From positions 62,001 to 126,000 of the forward strand of contig NZ_JBHLUN010000001.1 in NCBI RefSeq assembly GCF_042433915.1: 64,000 nucleotides of DNA, read 5' to 3'. The position numbers and the translations under genes are program-made. The notes beneath the pieces are model-generated. The model saw only the letters and a list, made by a program, of their open reading frames with translations. It did not search any database and had not been told where the DNA came from. This DNA is from Roseomonas elaeocarpi (GTDB lineage: Bacteria > Pseudomonadota > Alphaproteobacteria > Acetobacterales > Acetobacteraceae). Within the stretch, counting starts at the first letter, position 1. Every line of letters starts with the position of its first letter. Of this stretch, positions 17,704 through 26,902 are shown piece after piece.

Positions 17704-19026
17704 TTAGGAGGGCTGGCGCAGGCCGGTGGCGGCGGGCTCACCACGCCGGCGGCCGATCACCAGCACGAGGCTGGCGCCGACCAGGGCCAGCACCACGATG
17801 GGCAGCATGGCGGCACCATAGCTTCCCGTCGCATCCTGGATCGCGCCCACCAGCGATACCATGCCGCCGCCCGCCAGGTTGGACACGGCGTTGATGCCGG
17901 CGATGCCGGCCGCGGCGGTGGTGGGCGACAGGGTTTGGGAGGTGAAGGCCCAGAACGGTCCTTTGAACGACGAGTAGCTGACCAGCACGCAGCTCAGAAG
18001 CGCCACGGTGAGCGGCAGGGAGGAGTTCGAGAAGAACACGCCTACGAAGCCGGAGGCGATCACGAGCAGCGGCAGCGCCGTGTGCCAGCGCCGCTCCCCG
18101 GTGCGGTCCGAGTGCGCTCCCCAGAACATCATGAGCGCCGCGGCGAAGCCGTAGGGAATGGAGTTCACCAGTCCCGCCTGAAAGTTCGTCAGGCCGAAGC
18201 TCTTGAGCAGCTGCGGCTGCCAGACCGACAGGCTGGCGCTGGCGGCGGAACTGGCAGCGCAGGCGATGGCCAGGCACCAGACCGTGGGGTTACGCGCCAG
18301 CTGCCCCAGGCTCATGTGGCCGATGGTGCGGCGGCCGGCCTTTTCCGCATCAAGCCGCTGCGTCAGCCAGCTCTGCTGCGCCGGTGTCAGCCAGGCGGCG
18401 TCGGCAGGCCGGTCCTTCAGCACCACGAGGCAGGCGAAACCCAGCAGGATGGTGGGAATACCCTCGGCCACGAAGACCCACTGCCAGCCGTGGAGGCCGA
18501 GGAAGCCGTCCGCCAACAGCAGGGCGCTGGAAACGGGAGATCCGATAAAGCTCGCGAGCGGCACCGACATGGAGAAGGCGGCCACGATCCGCGCCTGGTA
18601 CTGCCGCGGAAACCAGTAGGTGGAGAACAGCACGATCCCCGGAAAGAAGCCCGCCTCCGCGATCCCGAGCAAGAAGCGCAGCACGTAGAAGGACAGTGGC
18701 CCCTGGATCAGCGCCATCAACGTGCACATCACGCCCCAGGAAATCATGATCCGCGCGATCCAGCGGCGCGCGCCGAAGCGCTGCAGGGCCAGATTGCTGG
18801 GCACCTCGAACAGGAAGTAGCCGACGAAGAACAGGCTGCCGCCGAGGCCGTAGGCGGCGGCAGACAAGCCAAGTTGCGGCCGCATCTGCAGCGCGGCGAC
18901 ACCGATGTTGGAGCGGTCGAGAAGGTTGAAGAAATAGCAAAGCATGAGGAACGGCACGAGCCGGACCACTACCTTGCGCATCGTCATTCGTTCGTTGTCG
19001 TCACCCGTGGCGGCTACGCCGGACAT
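17704..19026 (-). CDS. MFS transporter, anion:cation symporter (ACS) type
   Basis: A 440-residue, 12-helix carrier. The loop 2-3 region and the segment FFNLLDRSNIGVAALQM in helix 1 are typical of the ACS family (tartrate, phthalate, glucarate, hexuronate carriers), as are GGSLFFVGYFLFEVPSNLALQ, then RFGARRWIARI. I chose ATG 19026 because GGGGGA sits five bases upstream; an open frame to 19107 is less likely. It is divergent from the binding-protein gene at 19395, and both promoters carry the shared palindrome. The substrate is probably an organic or sugar acid anion. Confidence 0.88.
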   Translation of the reverse strand: MSGVAATGDDNERMTMRKVVVRLVPFLMLCYFFNLLDRSNIGVAALQMRPQLGLSAAAYGLGGSLFFVGYFLFEVPSNLALQRFGARRWIARIMISWGVMCTLMALIQGPLSFYVLRFLLGIAEAGFFPGIVLFSTYWFPRQYQARIVAAFSMSVPLASFIGSPVSSALLLADGFLGLHGWQWVFVAEGIPTILLGFACLVVLKDRPADAAWLTPAQQSWLTQRLDAEKAGRRTIGHMSLGQLARNPTVWCLAIACAASSAASASLSVWQPQLLKSFGLTNFQAGLVNSIPYGFAAALMMFWGAHSDRTGERRWHTALPLLVIASGFVGVFFSNSSLPLTVALLSCVLVSYSSFKGPFWAFTSQTLSPTTAAAGIAGINAVSNLAGGGMVSLVGAIQDATGSYGAAMLPIVVLALVGASLVLVIGRRRGEPAATGLRQPS

Positions 19027-19092
19027 AGATCCCCCGAGGCTTTGCTGTTGGCAGCTTCTTAAGCACCAGAGGGCAGCCGGATCAAGATTTAC

Positions 19093-19105
19093 GAAACGAC
19101 GTTCC
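19093..19105. promoter_or_regulatory. Candidate IclR operator upstream of the MFS gene
   Basis: GAAACG-A-CGTTCC, one mismatch from a perfect palindrome, 66 bases upstream of the minus-strand start at 19026. Confidence 0.55.
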
Positions 19106-19302
19106 ATTTTTCCAATGCGAGGTTCGGCTCCTCGCGTGGCCTGGTGCCGGCCGCTTCACACCCCGATGCTCGCCTCCGACCGAGATCGCGGCTGAAGGAT
19201 GCGTTCGGCACTGCCGGGCCTGAACGCGTTATCCGAAGATGTCAGGCGGCTGGTGGCGGCGTTCGGTTCAGCCCGGCCGCAACTGCTGAGCATGCCGAAA
19301 GT

Positions 19303-19315
19303 GAAACGTCGTTTC
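19303..19315. promoter_or_regulatory. Candidate IclR operator upstream of the binding-protein gene
   Basis: GAAACG-T-CGTTTC is a perfect odd palindrome, 79 bases before the ATG at 19395. Confidence 0.6.
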
Positions 19316-19394
19316 CTTCTTCTCCACGCCGTGCCAGACTTCGGGCGAAGCAAGAACCAGCGCCCGCCAACAGGGCCGTCCCGGAGGATCATCC

Positions 19395-20984
19395 ATGCTG
19401 CGTCGCCAGTTCCTGGGCGGCATCGCCGCCACATCCGTGTCCCTCGCCACGCCCTCGATCCTTCGCGCGGCATCGCAGAGCGTTCTGCGCTTCGTGCCCT
19501 TCGTGGACCTTTCGCTGCTGGACCCCGTCGCCACCACGGCCACGCCCACGCGGAATCATGCTTTCTTGGTGTTCGACACGCTCTACGGGCTGGACGACCA
19601 GTTCCGGCCACAGCCACAAATGGTGCAGGGCCACTTGGTGGAGGACGATGGCCGCCGCTGGCTGCTGACGCTGCGCCAGGGGCTGCGCTTCCACGACGGC
19701 GCCGCGGTCACGGCCCGCGACTGCGTCGCCAGCATCCGGCGCTGGGCGTCGCGCGATTCCTTCGGGCAGGCCCTGATGGCGGCGACGGACGAGCTTTCCG
19801 CCCAGGATGACCGGACGATCGTGTTCCGCCTCAACAAGCCTTTCCCGCTGCTGCCGGCAGCGCTCGCGAAAGCCTCTCCCAGCATGTGCGCCATGATGCC
19901 GGAGCGGCTGGCCACGGCCGACCCGGCCCGGCAGGTAAGCGAAATGGTCGGCTCCGGTCCTTTCCGCTTCCTTGAGCGGGAACACCTGGCCGGTGCCCGC
20001 GCCGCCTATGCCCGCTTCGAGGAGTACGTGCCGCGTCCCGACGGTACACCCACCGGAACGGCCGGGCCGAAGGTGGCGCATTTCGACCGGGTCGAGTGGA
20101 TCACCATGCCCGATGTTTCCGCAGCCTCCACCGCCCTACAGGCAGGCGAGGTGGACTGGTGGGAAACGCCTTCACCCGACCTGGCGCCCCTGCTGAAGAG
20201 TGATCCGAACCTACGCGTCGAGGTGAAGGACCGCCAGGGGCTGACGCCAATCCTGCGGTTCAATTGCATGCAGCCGCCCTTCAACAACATCGCGCTGCGC
20301 CGGGCCGTGCTCGGGGCCGTTGACCAAGCCGAGTTCATGCGCGCCTACAGCAGCGATCCCGACACCTGGCACGTTAAGCTCGGCATGTTCTGCCCTGGCA
20401 CGCCGATGGCCAACGAGGCGGGTCTGGACGGATTGTTCGGCAAGACGGACATCGCCGCCGCGCGCAAGGCGGTGGAAGCGTCGGGCTACAAGGGCGACAA
20501 GGTGGCCTTCATGCTGCCCATGGACCATCCCATCAGCGCCCCGATTGGTCAGGTCGGCATCGACCTGTTCCAGCGCATCGGCCTGAACGTGGAGGTGCAG
20601 GCCGTGGACAGCGGAACGCTGTTCCAGCGCCGCAATTCGCGCGAAGCGGTGACGAAGGGCGGCTGGAGCGTGTTTCCGTCCATGGTGTCCGGCCTCAACA
20701 TCCTGGACCCGGCGGTGACCAGCGTCGCACGCGGCAATGGCTTGCAGGGATGGTACGGCTGGCCCGACAGTCCCGAAGGAGAGCGCCTGCGCGACGCTTG
20801 GCTGGAAGAGCGTGATCCCGGCGCGCAGAAAGCCCTGGCCGAGAAGATCCAGCTGCAGGCCTGGTCCGACGCAACCTTTATTCCGACGGGGCAGATCTTC
20901 CAGCCCATGGCGTGGCGCCGCAACATCGACGGCGTGCTGGATGGCTTCGTGAAGTTCTGGAACGTGAAGCGGCTGGCATCGTAA
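19395..20984 (+). CDS. ABC transporter substrate-binding protein, family 5, orphan
   Basis: A 529-residue periplasmic binding protein with a Tat-type leader (MLRRQFLGGIAATSVSLA, cleavage after ILRAAS). Family 5 features: HAFLVFDTLYGLDDQFRPQP, RFHDGAAVTARDCVAS and IALRRAVLGAVDQ. GGAGGATC precedes the ATG. No permease or ATPase gene adjoins it, so it must work with components encoded elsewhere. The nearest complete set, at 6274-11731, has its own binding protein. Its control region is shared with the divergent MFS gene. Confidence 0.87.
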   Translation: MLRRQFLGGIAATSVSLATPSILRAASQSVLRFVPFVDLSLLDPVATTATPTRNHAFLVFDTLYGLDDQFRPQPQMVQGHLVEDDGRRWLLTLRQGLRFHDGAAVTARDCVASIRRWASRDSFGQALMAATDELSAQDDRTIVFRLNKPFPLLPAALAKASPSMCAMMPERLATADPARQVSEMVGSGPFRFLEREHLAGARAAYARFEEYVPRPDGTPTGTAGPKVAHFDRVEWITMPDVSAASTALQAGEVDWWETPSPDLAPLLKSDPNLRVEVKDRQGLTPILRFNCMQPPFNNIALRRAVLGAVDQAEFMRAYSSDPDTWHVKLGMFCPGTPMANEAGLDGLFGKTDIAAARKAVEASGYKGDKVAFMLPMDHPISAPIGQVGIDLFQRIGLNVEVQAVDSGTLFQRRNSREAVTKGGWSVFPSMVSGLNILDPAVTSVARGNGLQGWYGWPDSPEGERLRDAWLEERDPGAQKALAEKIQLQAWSDATFIPTGQIFQPMAWRRNIDGVLDGFVKFWNVKRLAS

Positions 20985-21420
20985 CGCCGGGGATAAGGTC
21001 GGGCTGGCAATCACGGCGAAACAGGGCACATGCCTGACGAGGGCTGCACCTGCGCAGGTTGCCCCCCGTCGTTCACTGCAGGTTTCCGTGTTGGACAGGT
21101 CTTACACCACGCTCATTCAGCGCTGAGTGCGGGAGGACAGCTTGCCGCTGCTGCGCTTGCCGATGGAGCATGCAGGCGTCGTCGTGGGAGCGCCGCGGCG
21201 ACGGCGCCACCTGGGTGAACGTTTCCCGTCTTGCTCAGCACGGCACGGTTCTGCCTTGGAAGGCGGTGTTCGTGGACACGGGCTTTGCCAGGTTCCTGCC
21301 CCAGCTTCCTGAGGCAGGATAGGCGAGCGGAGTTGTTCGGGAAGGATCAGGACATCCAGTCCGAGCCGGGCGGGCGCCCGGCACCGAACACCTCGTGACG
21401 GGCGAGCCCGCCGCCGCACC
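20985..21420. other. Intergenic region after the binding-protein gene
   Basis: About 435 bases between convergent genes. Overlapping short frames exist on both strands, but none shows a domain, a binding site or consistent codon bias. I see no gene here. Confidence 0.4.
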
Positions 21421-22401
21421 TCACCTGAAGCCGGTCACGGCGTGCGGAACGTAGGGTTCCTCCAGCCGGGCGATTTCCTCGGGCGAGAGCGAGATCTCCA
21501 GCGCGGATACGGCGTCGTCCAAGTGCTGCAGTTTCGTGGCGCCGACGATCGGCGCGGTGATGCCTGGCTTCGCGAGAACCCAAGCGAGCGCCACCTGCGC
21601 GCGTGGAACGCCACGCTCGGTCGCAATTTCCGCCACGCGTTCCACGACGCGGCGGTCGGCCTCGCCCGTGCTGGCGTAGAGGGTCTTTCCGAAGGCGTCG
21701 GTCTCGGCACGGGCGCTGGTCTCGTCCCAGTCGCGCGTCAGCCGGCCACGTGCCAGCGGGCTCCAGGGAATGATCCCCACACCCTCGTCGCGGCAGAGCG
21801 GGATCATTTCCCGCTCCTCTTCACGGTAAAGGAGGTTGAGGTAGTTCTGCATGCTGCTGAAGCGGCTCCAGCCATGGCGTTCCGCGACGGCCTGTGCCTT
21901 GGCGAACTGCCAGGCGTACATCGAGGAAGCGCCGATGTAGCGTGCCTTGCCTGCCCGAACCACGTCATGCAGCGCCTCCATCGTTTCCTCGATGGGCGTG
22001 TGATAGTCCCAGCGGTGGATCTGGTAGAGGTCCACGTAGTCAGTGCCGAGCCGGCGCAGGCTGGCATTGATCTCCTGCAGGATCGCCTTGCGCGACAGGC
22101 CCTGGCCGTTCGCGCCGGGCCGCATCCGACCGTGCACCTTGGTGGCGAGCACGATCTCCTCGCGTGAAACAAAGTCCTTCAGCGCGCGGCCGACGATCTC
22201 CTCGCTGGATCCGGCGGAATAAACATTGGCGGTGTCGAAGAAGTTGATGCCGAGATCGAGCGCTTTACGGATGAAGGGGCGGGATTGATCTTCCGGCAGA
22301 GCCCAGGGATGGCCGCCGCGGGAGGCATCGCCGTAGCTCATGCACCCCAGACAGATGCGGGACACCTCGAGACCGGTTCGGCCGAGCTTTCGAAATTCCA
22401 T
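21421..22401 (-). CDS. Aldo/keto reductase (copy 1)
   Basis: A 326-residue NADPH-dependent (beta/alpha)8 barrel oxidoreductase reducing an aldehyde or ketone. The catalytic tetrad is Asp56, Tyr61, Lys88 and His129 (FFDTANVYS, LATKVH, YQIHRW). The ATG at 22401 has AAGGAG eight bases upstream; the frame extends to 22434 without support. It closely resembles the protein at 42675-43655 along its whole length. The physiological substrate is unknown; relatives accept sugars, methylglyoxal and other small carbonyls. Confidence 0.9.
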   Translation of the reverse strand: MEFRKLGRTGLEVSRICLGCMSYGDASRGGHPWALPEDQSRPFIRKALDLGINFFDTANVYSAGSSEEIVGRALKDFVSREEIVLATKVHGRMRPGANGQGLSRKAILQEINASLRRLGTDYVDLYQIHRWDYHTPIEETMEALHDVVRAGKARYIGASSMYAWQFAKAQAVAERHGWSRFSSMQNYLNLLYREEEREMIPLCRDEGVGIIPWSPLARGRLTRDWDETSARAETDAFGKTLYASTGEADRRVVERVAEIATERGVPRAQVALAWVLAKPGITAPIVGATKLQHLDDAVSALEISLSPEEIARLEEPYVPHAVTGFR

Positions 22402-22550
22402 ACCGGAGCTCCTTGATGAAGCGAGGAAGGGCATAGGCCACGCCTGGTTGGATGCCGTCAGTTGGCCAGGACGTTGCGGCAGGGACGCAGGCGCGGGGTA
22501 GCGTCAGAAGCAACTAGGGTCAGCGCTCTGAGGCCACCAGGGGCGACCTT

Positions 22551-23090
22551 TCACGTCATCCGCCCCAGCACGTCCTCCTTCCACAAGATCCGGTGAAGCA
22601 CGGCCATGGCGGCGTGTCCGAGCACCACGACCAGGAGGGTGAAGCCGAGCCAATAGTGCAGCAGGTCGGCCGGAACCATCATCCATTCGATCCTGTTGCC
22701 GCGTGCCGGCATCACCGGGATGCCGTAGGGCGAGAACGGATCGCCTGATCCGTACTGGCGCAGCAGGGCGAGGCCTGGCACGATCACCATCAGGGCGTAG
22801 ATCAAGAGGTGTCCGGCGACCGCCGCACGACCCAGGCGGCCCGGGTGCGGCGGTCGCCGCTTCAGGTTGATCAAACCCCAGACGCCGCGCAGCAGCACCA
22901 GGACGAATAGGGTGAAGCCCATGGTGAAGTGGGTTCCACCGACGAAGCGCGTGATCGCCGTATCGCCGATGCTGACAAAGAGCAGCGCCCCCGCGAAGTG
23001 CCAGGCAAAGAGTGCCGCCATCAACCAATGGAAGCCGCGGCTGATGCGGCCGTAGCCACTTGGCGTATCAAACCAGCCAGCCGGCGCCAT
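22551..23090 (-). CDS. Cytochrome b561-type membrane protein
   Basis: A 179-residue four-helix membrane protein of the bacterial cytochrome b561 family, carrying electrons between the quinone pool and periplasmic acceptors. His21 (RGFHWLMAALF), His54 (GGTHFTMGF), His145 (LLHYWLGF) and His159 (LGHAAMAV) lie within or next to helices, and four of the seven histidines would ligate two b hemes. The ATG at 23090 has GAAGGAGG five bases upstream; a GTG at 23105 is less favourable. It stands alone. Confidence 0.85.
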   Translation of the reverse strand: MAPAGWFDTPSGYGRISRGFHWLMAALFAWHFAGALLFVSIGDTAITRFVGGTHFTMGFTLFVLVLLRGVWGLINLKRRPPHPGRLGRAAVAGHLLIYALMVIVPGLALLRQYGSGDPFSPYGIPVMPARGNRIEWMMVPADLLHYWLGFTLLVVVLGHAAMAVLHRILWKEDVLGRMT

Positions 23091-23519
23091 CCTGCCCTCC
23101 TTCACACCGGTATGTTGTCATGGGCTTTGAAACGCCTTCCGACGGCCCTATCGGCAGAACAGGACTGGTAGGGGGGCGTCACAATGTCCACCATGCCTGC
23201 CACGCCTCGCATGACCTGCCAAGATAGAGGTGCCGCGTCAGCAAAAGGTGCCTTGTACTTGGCCGTCGCCCGGACAGGCTACTTGAACCTGGCGGCGTAG
23301 GCGGCACGGTTATGAGGATCGACAGCTGTGTTGTACGGGAGCAGCCAAGCAGCCACCCTTGAGTGAGCGCCAGGAGCCGGAACGGTTCAGTGGTATTCTC
23401 CAGATCAAGACAGGCATACTGGCCAAGCAGAGGGCGAGTCGAGTTGCCGCGATCCATGGCGCGACCAGCCGCTATCCGGCTCCACCTTTCCCGATCGACC
23501 CTATCCAAGGAGATGTTCG
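23091..23519. other. Intergenic region, cytochrome b561 / DUF427
   Basis: About 430 bases of divergent spacer that should hold both promoters. No gene or clear operator is recognised. Confidence 0.4.
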
Positions 23520-23900
23520 ATGTCCGCCAAAATCAACAAAATTCCTGGACCCGACCACCCCATCCAAATCGTGCGCAACCAGAAGCGGGTGAGCGTGACG
23601 TTCGGCGGGAAGGTGATCGCTGACACGACCGATGCACTCACCTTAAGCGAGTCAACTTATCCCAAGGTGCAGTACATCCCGCGCAAGGACGTCGACATGG
23701 GCGTTCTGGAGCGCTCTGCCACAAAGACCTACTGCCCCTACAAGGGCGAAGCCTCCTACTTCAGCATTCATTCGGGCGAGGCTCGGGCAGCGGACGCAAT
23801 CTGGACTTATGAAACGCCCTACGCTGCCGTTGCCGAAATCAAGGATCACCTCGCCTTCTACCCCGACCGTGTGGACACCATCGAGGAACGAGATGCCTGA
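23520..23900 (+). CDS. DUF427 domain protein
   Basis: A 126-residue soluble protein made of one DUF427 domain: VRNQKRVSVTFGGKVIADT, then ESTYPKVQYIPRKDVDMGVL, then KTYCPYKGEASYFSI and a closing FYPDRVDTI. AAGGAG lies seven bases before the ATG. The family is widespread, often monocistronic, and its biochemical role is unknown. The invariant TYCPYKG-like motif suggests a ligand pocket. No operon partner is evident; an FMN dehydrogenase follows 250 bases later. Confidence 0.88.
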   Translation: MSAKINKIPGPDHPIQIVRNQKRVSVTFGGKVIADTTDALTLSESTYPKVQYIPRKDVDMGVLERSATKTYCPYKGEASYFSIHSGEARAADAIWTYETPYAAVAEIKDHLAFYPDRVDTIEERDA

Positions 23901-24151
23901 TCGGCATCTATGGGGGGCACGGAAAGGTCTCTGCTTCCTCACGAAAATGAGCATGGCCGTCTACTCCGCGGACGGAGATGCCTTGCTCGTTTCTTCGGGC
24001 GATCCGAAGCGGACGGGCAGCTACCAGCCTTGACTCCAGTCATAGCGCTGCCTTCCGCAATCCCTTAATCTGCCGAGCAGCGGATTTGGCCGTCGGATTT
24101 AAGCATCCCATCAAACGGACGAACGAAGCTGATTCGGGAGGAAATATCATA

Positions 24152-25312
24152 ATGCGGCTGCAGGACTGCCACAACTTTCACGATTTCCGCCGCATGGCCC
24201 GGCGTCGCCTGCCAGGCCCAATCTTCAACTACATCGACGGTGCCGCGGATGACGAGGTCACCTATCGCCGCAACACCGCAGCTTTCGAGGAATGCGACCT
24301 CGTCCCCAATGTGCTGCGGGGTGTGCGCGAGGTGGATCTGTCCACCACCGTGCTGGGCCAAACGCTGCAACTGCCTTTCTACTGTTCGCCTACTGCACTG
24401 CAGCGCCTTTTCCACCATGACGGCGAGCGTGCCGTGGCGGCGGCTGCGGCCAAGTACGGCACCATGTTCGGCGTTTCCTCCTTGGGCACCACCAGCCTCG
24501 AGGAAGCCCGGCGTATCAGCACCGGCCCGCAGATCTACCAGTTCTACTTCCACAAGGACCGCGAACTGAACCGCGAAATGATGGCGCGCGCGAAGCAGGC
24601 TGGCGTGCAGGTGATGATGCTGACGGTGGACAGCATCACCGGCGGCAATCGCGAGCGCGATAAGCGGACCGGCTTTGCTATTCCGTTCCGGCTGAATGCC
24701 GCTGGTGTTTCACAATTCGCGGCCAAGCCGTCCTGGGCTGTAAACTACTTTCGTCAGGGCGCTTTCCGGCTGCCGCAGCTGGAAAACCACGTCGACATGG
24801 GGCGTGGCGCCATGTCGATCAGCCATTACTTCTCCGAGATGCTCGATCCGTCGATGAACTGGGACGACGTGGCAGCGATGGTACGGGATTGGGATGGACA
24901 GTTCTGCCTCAAGGGCGTGATGTCGGCGGAAGACGCGAAACAAGCAGCTTCCATCGGCTGCACCGGCGTCGTGGTGTCTAATCACGGCGGGCGGCAACTC
25001 GACGGTTCACGCTCCTCGTTCGACCAGCTGGCCGAAATCGTTGATGCGGCCGGTGACCGGCTCGACGTGCTGATGGACGGTGGCGTGCAACGGGGTACGC
25101 ACGTTCTCAAGGCATTATCGCTGGGTGCCAAGGCGGTGGGCGTCGGCCGCTACTATCTTTTTCCCTTGGCTGCCGCGGGACAGGAGGGAGTCGAGCGTGC
25201 GCTGGAGCTCATGCGTCATGAGCTTGAGCGAGCCATGAAGCTGATGGGGTGCACATCCATCGCGCAGCTTCGGCCGGAGAACCTGCGCTTTCGATCGGGA
25301 GGGGTGGGTTGA
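24152..25312 (+). CDS. FMN-dependent alpha-hydroxyacid dehydrogenase (LldD/glycolate oxidase family)
   Basis: A 386-residue FMN enzyme oxidising an L-2-hydroxy acid (lactate, glycolate, mandelate or similar) to the 2-oxo acid. The catalytic base is His278 in SNHGGRQLDG, followed by the phosphate-binding DGGVQRGTHVLKALSLGAKAV region (VGVGRYYLF at the end). N-terminal motifs RRLPGPIFNYIDGAADDE and FYCSPTALQRLFH are standard for the family. I use ATG 24152, preceded by GGGAGG; the open frame to 23978 has no homologous sequence. The family includes membrane-bound quinone-linked members, but no anchor is seen here. Confidence 0.9.
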   Translation: MRLQDCHNFHDFRRMARRRLPGPIFNYIDGAADDEVTYRRNTAAFEECDLVPNVLRGVREVDLSTTVLGQTLQLPFYCSPTALQRLFHHDGERAVAAAAAKYGTMFGVSSLGTTSLEEARRISTGPQIYQFYFHKDRELNREMMARAKQAGVQVMMLTVDSITGGNRERDKRTGFAIPFRLNAAGVSQFAAKPSWAVNYFRQGAFRLPQLENHVDMGRGAMSISHYFSEMLDPSMNWDDVAAMVRDWDGQFCLKGVMSAEDAKQAASIGCTGVVVSNHGGRQLDGSRSSFDQLAEIVDAAGDRLDVLMDGGVQRGTHVLKALSLGAKAVGVGRYYLFPLAAAGQEGVERALELMRHELERAMKLMGCTSIAQLRPENLRFRSGGVG

Positions 25313-25567
25313 AGGGCATGCCGTTGCGGGCGGGCCCGGGTTCCGCGGCGGGTCCGATGTCGGCCAATACACTGTCGCTTATCTCCGTCGCCAGCTTCAG
25401 GGCTGCCCGATAGGCCGGTCAGGAGCGGCCGGAGCCAAAGCAGTCGTGAGGTTCCGGCTTCTGAACGCGAGCGGCCGTTCCACCCGAAAGGCCGCCCCAC
25501 GGTAAGCCGGTGATCCGCGCGTACCAGCCGGCTGATGCAGGTCGATGTTCCAATGTCTGCGCGCCGA

Positions 25568-26902
25568 TCAAAGGCTCTGCGTCGCGCTCATTGCTGGCAC
25601 GCCTGGACATGCCACCGGTTGGAACTCGACGCGACGGTCCAGGAGGTCGCTGGCATCGTCCGTGCCGGTTCCCACGAGCACGGCTGTGCTGCCGGCCCCC
25701 CGCGTCCTGATGCGCTGCCGCAGACTTGGTGAGAGTGCCACCAGCCGGTCGCGTACGTAGTTTGCACGGCGCAAGGAAAGACGCTGATTGCCGTCCGAGG
25801 ATCCGGTAGCGCTGGTATGTCCGGTGAGCTCGAGGCATGTGTTGCTCGCCGCTGTTTGCTCGGCAATTTCGCGCAGCCACATCGGATAGGCCCCGCTCAC
25901 TGCCGGGTCTGGCCAGAACAGGTTCGACCCTGGCCGGAACACGAACTTCAGGGCCAGCCTTTGACTCAACAGCCCGAGGCGAATGACGTGGCCAAGAGCA
26001 TCGGCTGCCTGCTGCGTCCGGCCAAGCGCCTGATTTGCGAGGTAAAGGCCGTTGTAAACCCGGCTCTGTTCACCCAAGGGTGACTGCCTGGCTTGCGTAT
26101 AGGCCGTCAGCGCCTCGTCATAGCGGCCAGTCTCGTAGGCCCGAATGCCGTCGTTGATGAAGGCCGCTGCCTGGATGCTCTGCAGGTAGGTCGGGTCTAA
26201 GGTTCCACCGATCTCGCCATCGATGCTGCGATAGTAGCTCTGGATGCTCTGGTCTGGCATCCAGGCAGGACTATCGCGGAAGAAAGCCGCCGGTCGCGTG
26301 CTGACGCCCGCAGCCTGGGCTCGAACGCTGGCCCGCGATACGATCCGACCCGTACGAAGGTCGCCGATGACGCCCCAGACGCGATAGGCTGATGCCTGCG
26401 GCACCGTTGATGAGACCTGCGAAACGGAACCGCCGTTATCCTCCGGTGCCACGGCGCCGAGCAGGATCAATGGCTGCTGCTTCAAACTCGCGGTGTTGAA
26501 TGGCAGGAGCTTGATCTGGGGGTAGCGCGCGCTGACGAGGGCGCCGAGCTGACTTTCAATCGAACGCGTGGCCTCCACCTGGTTGCCACTGACACGGTCT
26601 ACCCAGGGATCCACGATCAGGGGATACCGACCATCCGTATCCGGAGCCCCCAATTGCGCGTTCGCCACGAGCGCGGCACCCAACTCCGCCACGGCCTCGG
26701 GGAACGGAAGTGACAGCTCTGTCCGCTGCGTGACCTGCGTGCCGGTTACCAAGGATTGCTCCGCTGTTGGCGGCGTGCCCGAACAGGCTTGCAGAAGCAA
26801 TAGGGTGGCGGCCAACGCAGCGACACGGGAAAGGCGCGTTTTTGTTCCGGAAACGCGTTGCACTCTGGAAATGGCTGCGCGGCCGGTAACCTCGTTCGCC
26901 AT
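25568..26902 (-). CDS. OmpA-like C-terminal domain lipoprotein with TPR segment
   Basis: A 444-residue cell-envelope protein. The leader carries a hydrophobic stretch AALAATLLLLQAC with Cys40 as probable lipidation site after a long N-region. The middle contains a TPR-like stretch (ETGRYDEALTAYTQARQS ... YNGLYLANQALGRTQQAADAL). The C-terminal 100 residues form an OmpA/MotB peptidoglycan-binding domain (LELTGHTSATGSSDGNQRLS, then RRANYVRDRL, then DRRVEFQPVAC). It would tether the outer membrane to the cell wall. GGGAG stands eight bases upstream of the ATG. Confidence 0.85.
   Translation of the reverse strand: MANEVTGRAAISRVQRVSGTKTRLSRVAALAATLLLLQACSGTPPTAEQSLVTGTQVTQRTELSLPFPEAVAELGAALVANAQLGAPDTDGRYPLIVDPWVDRVSGNQVEATRSIESQLGALVSARYPQIKLLPFNTASLKQQPLILLGAVAPEDNGGSVSQVSSTVPQASAYRVWGVIGDLRTGRIVSRASVRAQAAGVSTRPAAFFRDSPAWMPDQSIQSYYRSIDGEIGGTLDPTYLQSIQAAAFINDGIRAYETGRYDEALTAYTQARQSPLGEQSRVYNGLYLANQALGRTQQAADALGHVIRLGLLSQRLALKFVFRPGSNLFWPDPAVSGAYPMWLREIAEQTAASNTCLELTGHTSATGSSDGNQRLSLRRANYVRDRLVALSPSLRQRIRTRGAGSTAVLVGTGTDDASDLLDRRVEFQPVACPGVPAMSATQSL

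Larger units (their letters stand above)
19027..19394. other. Divergent control region, MFS / binding protein
   Basis: The region holds two copies of the GAAACG-W-CGTT palindrome (19093-19105 and 19303-19315), each 67-80 bases from one of the two start codons. No gene is recognised within it. Confidence 0.5.
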
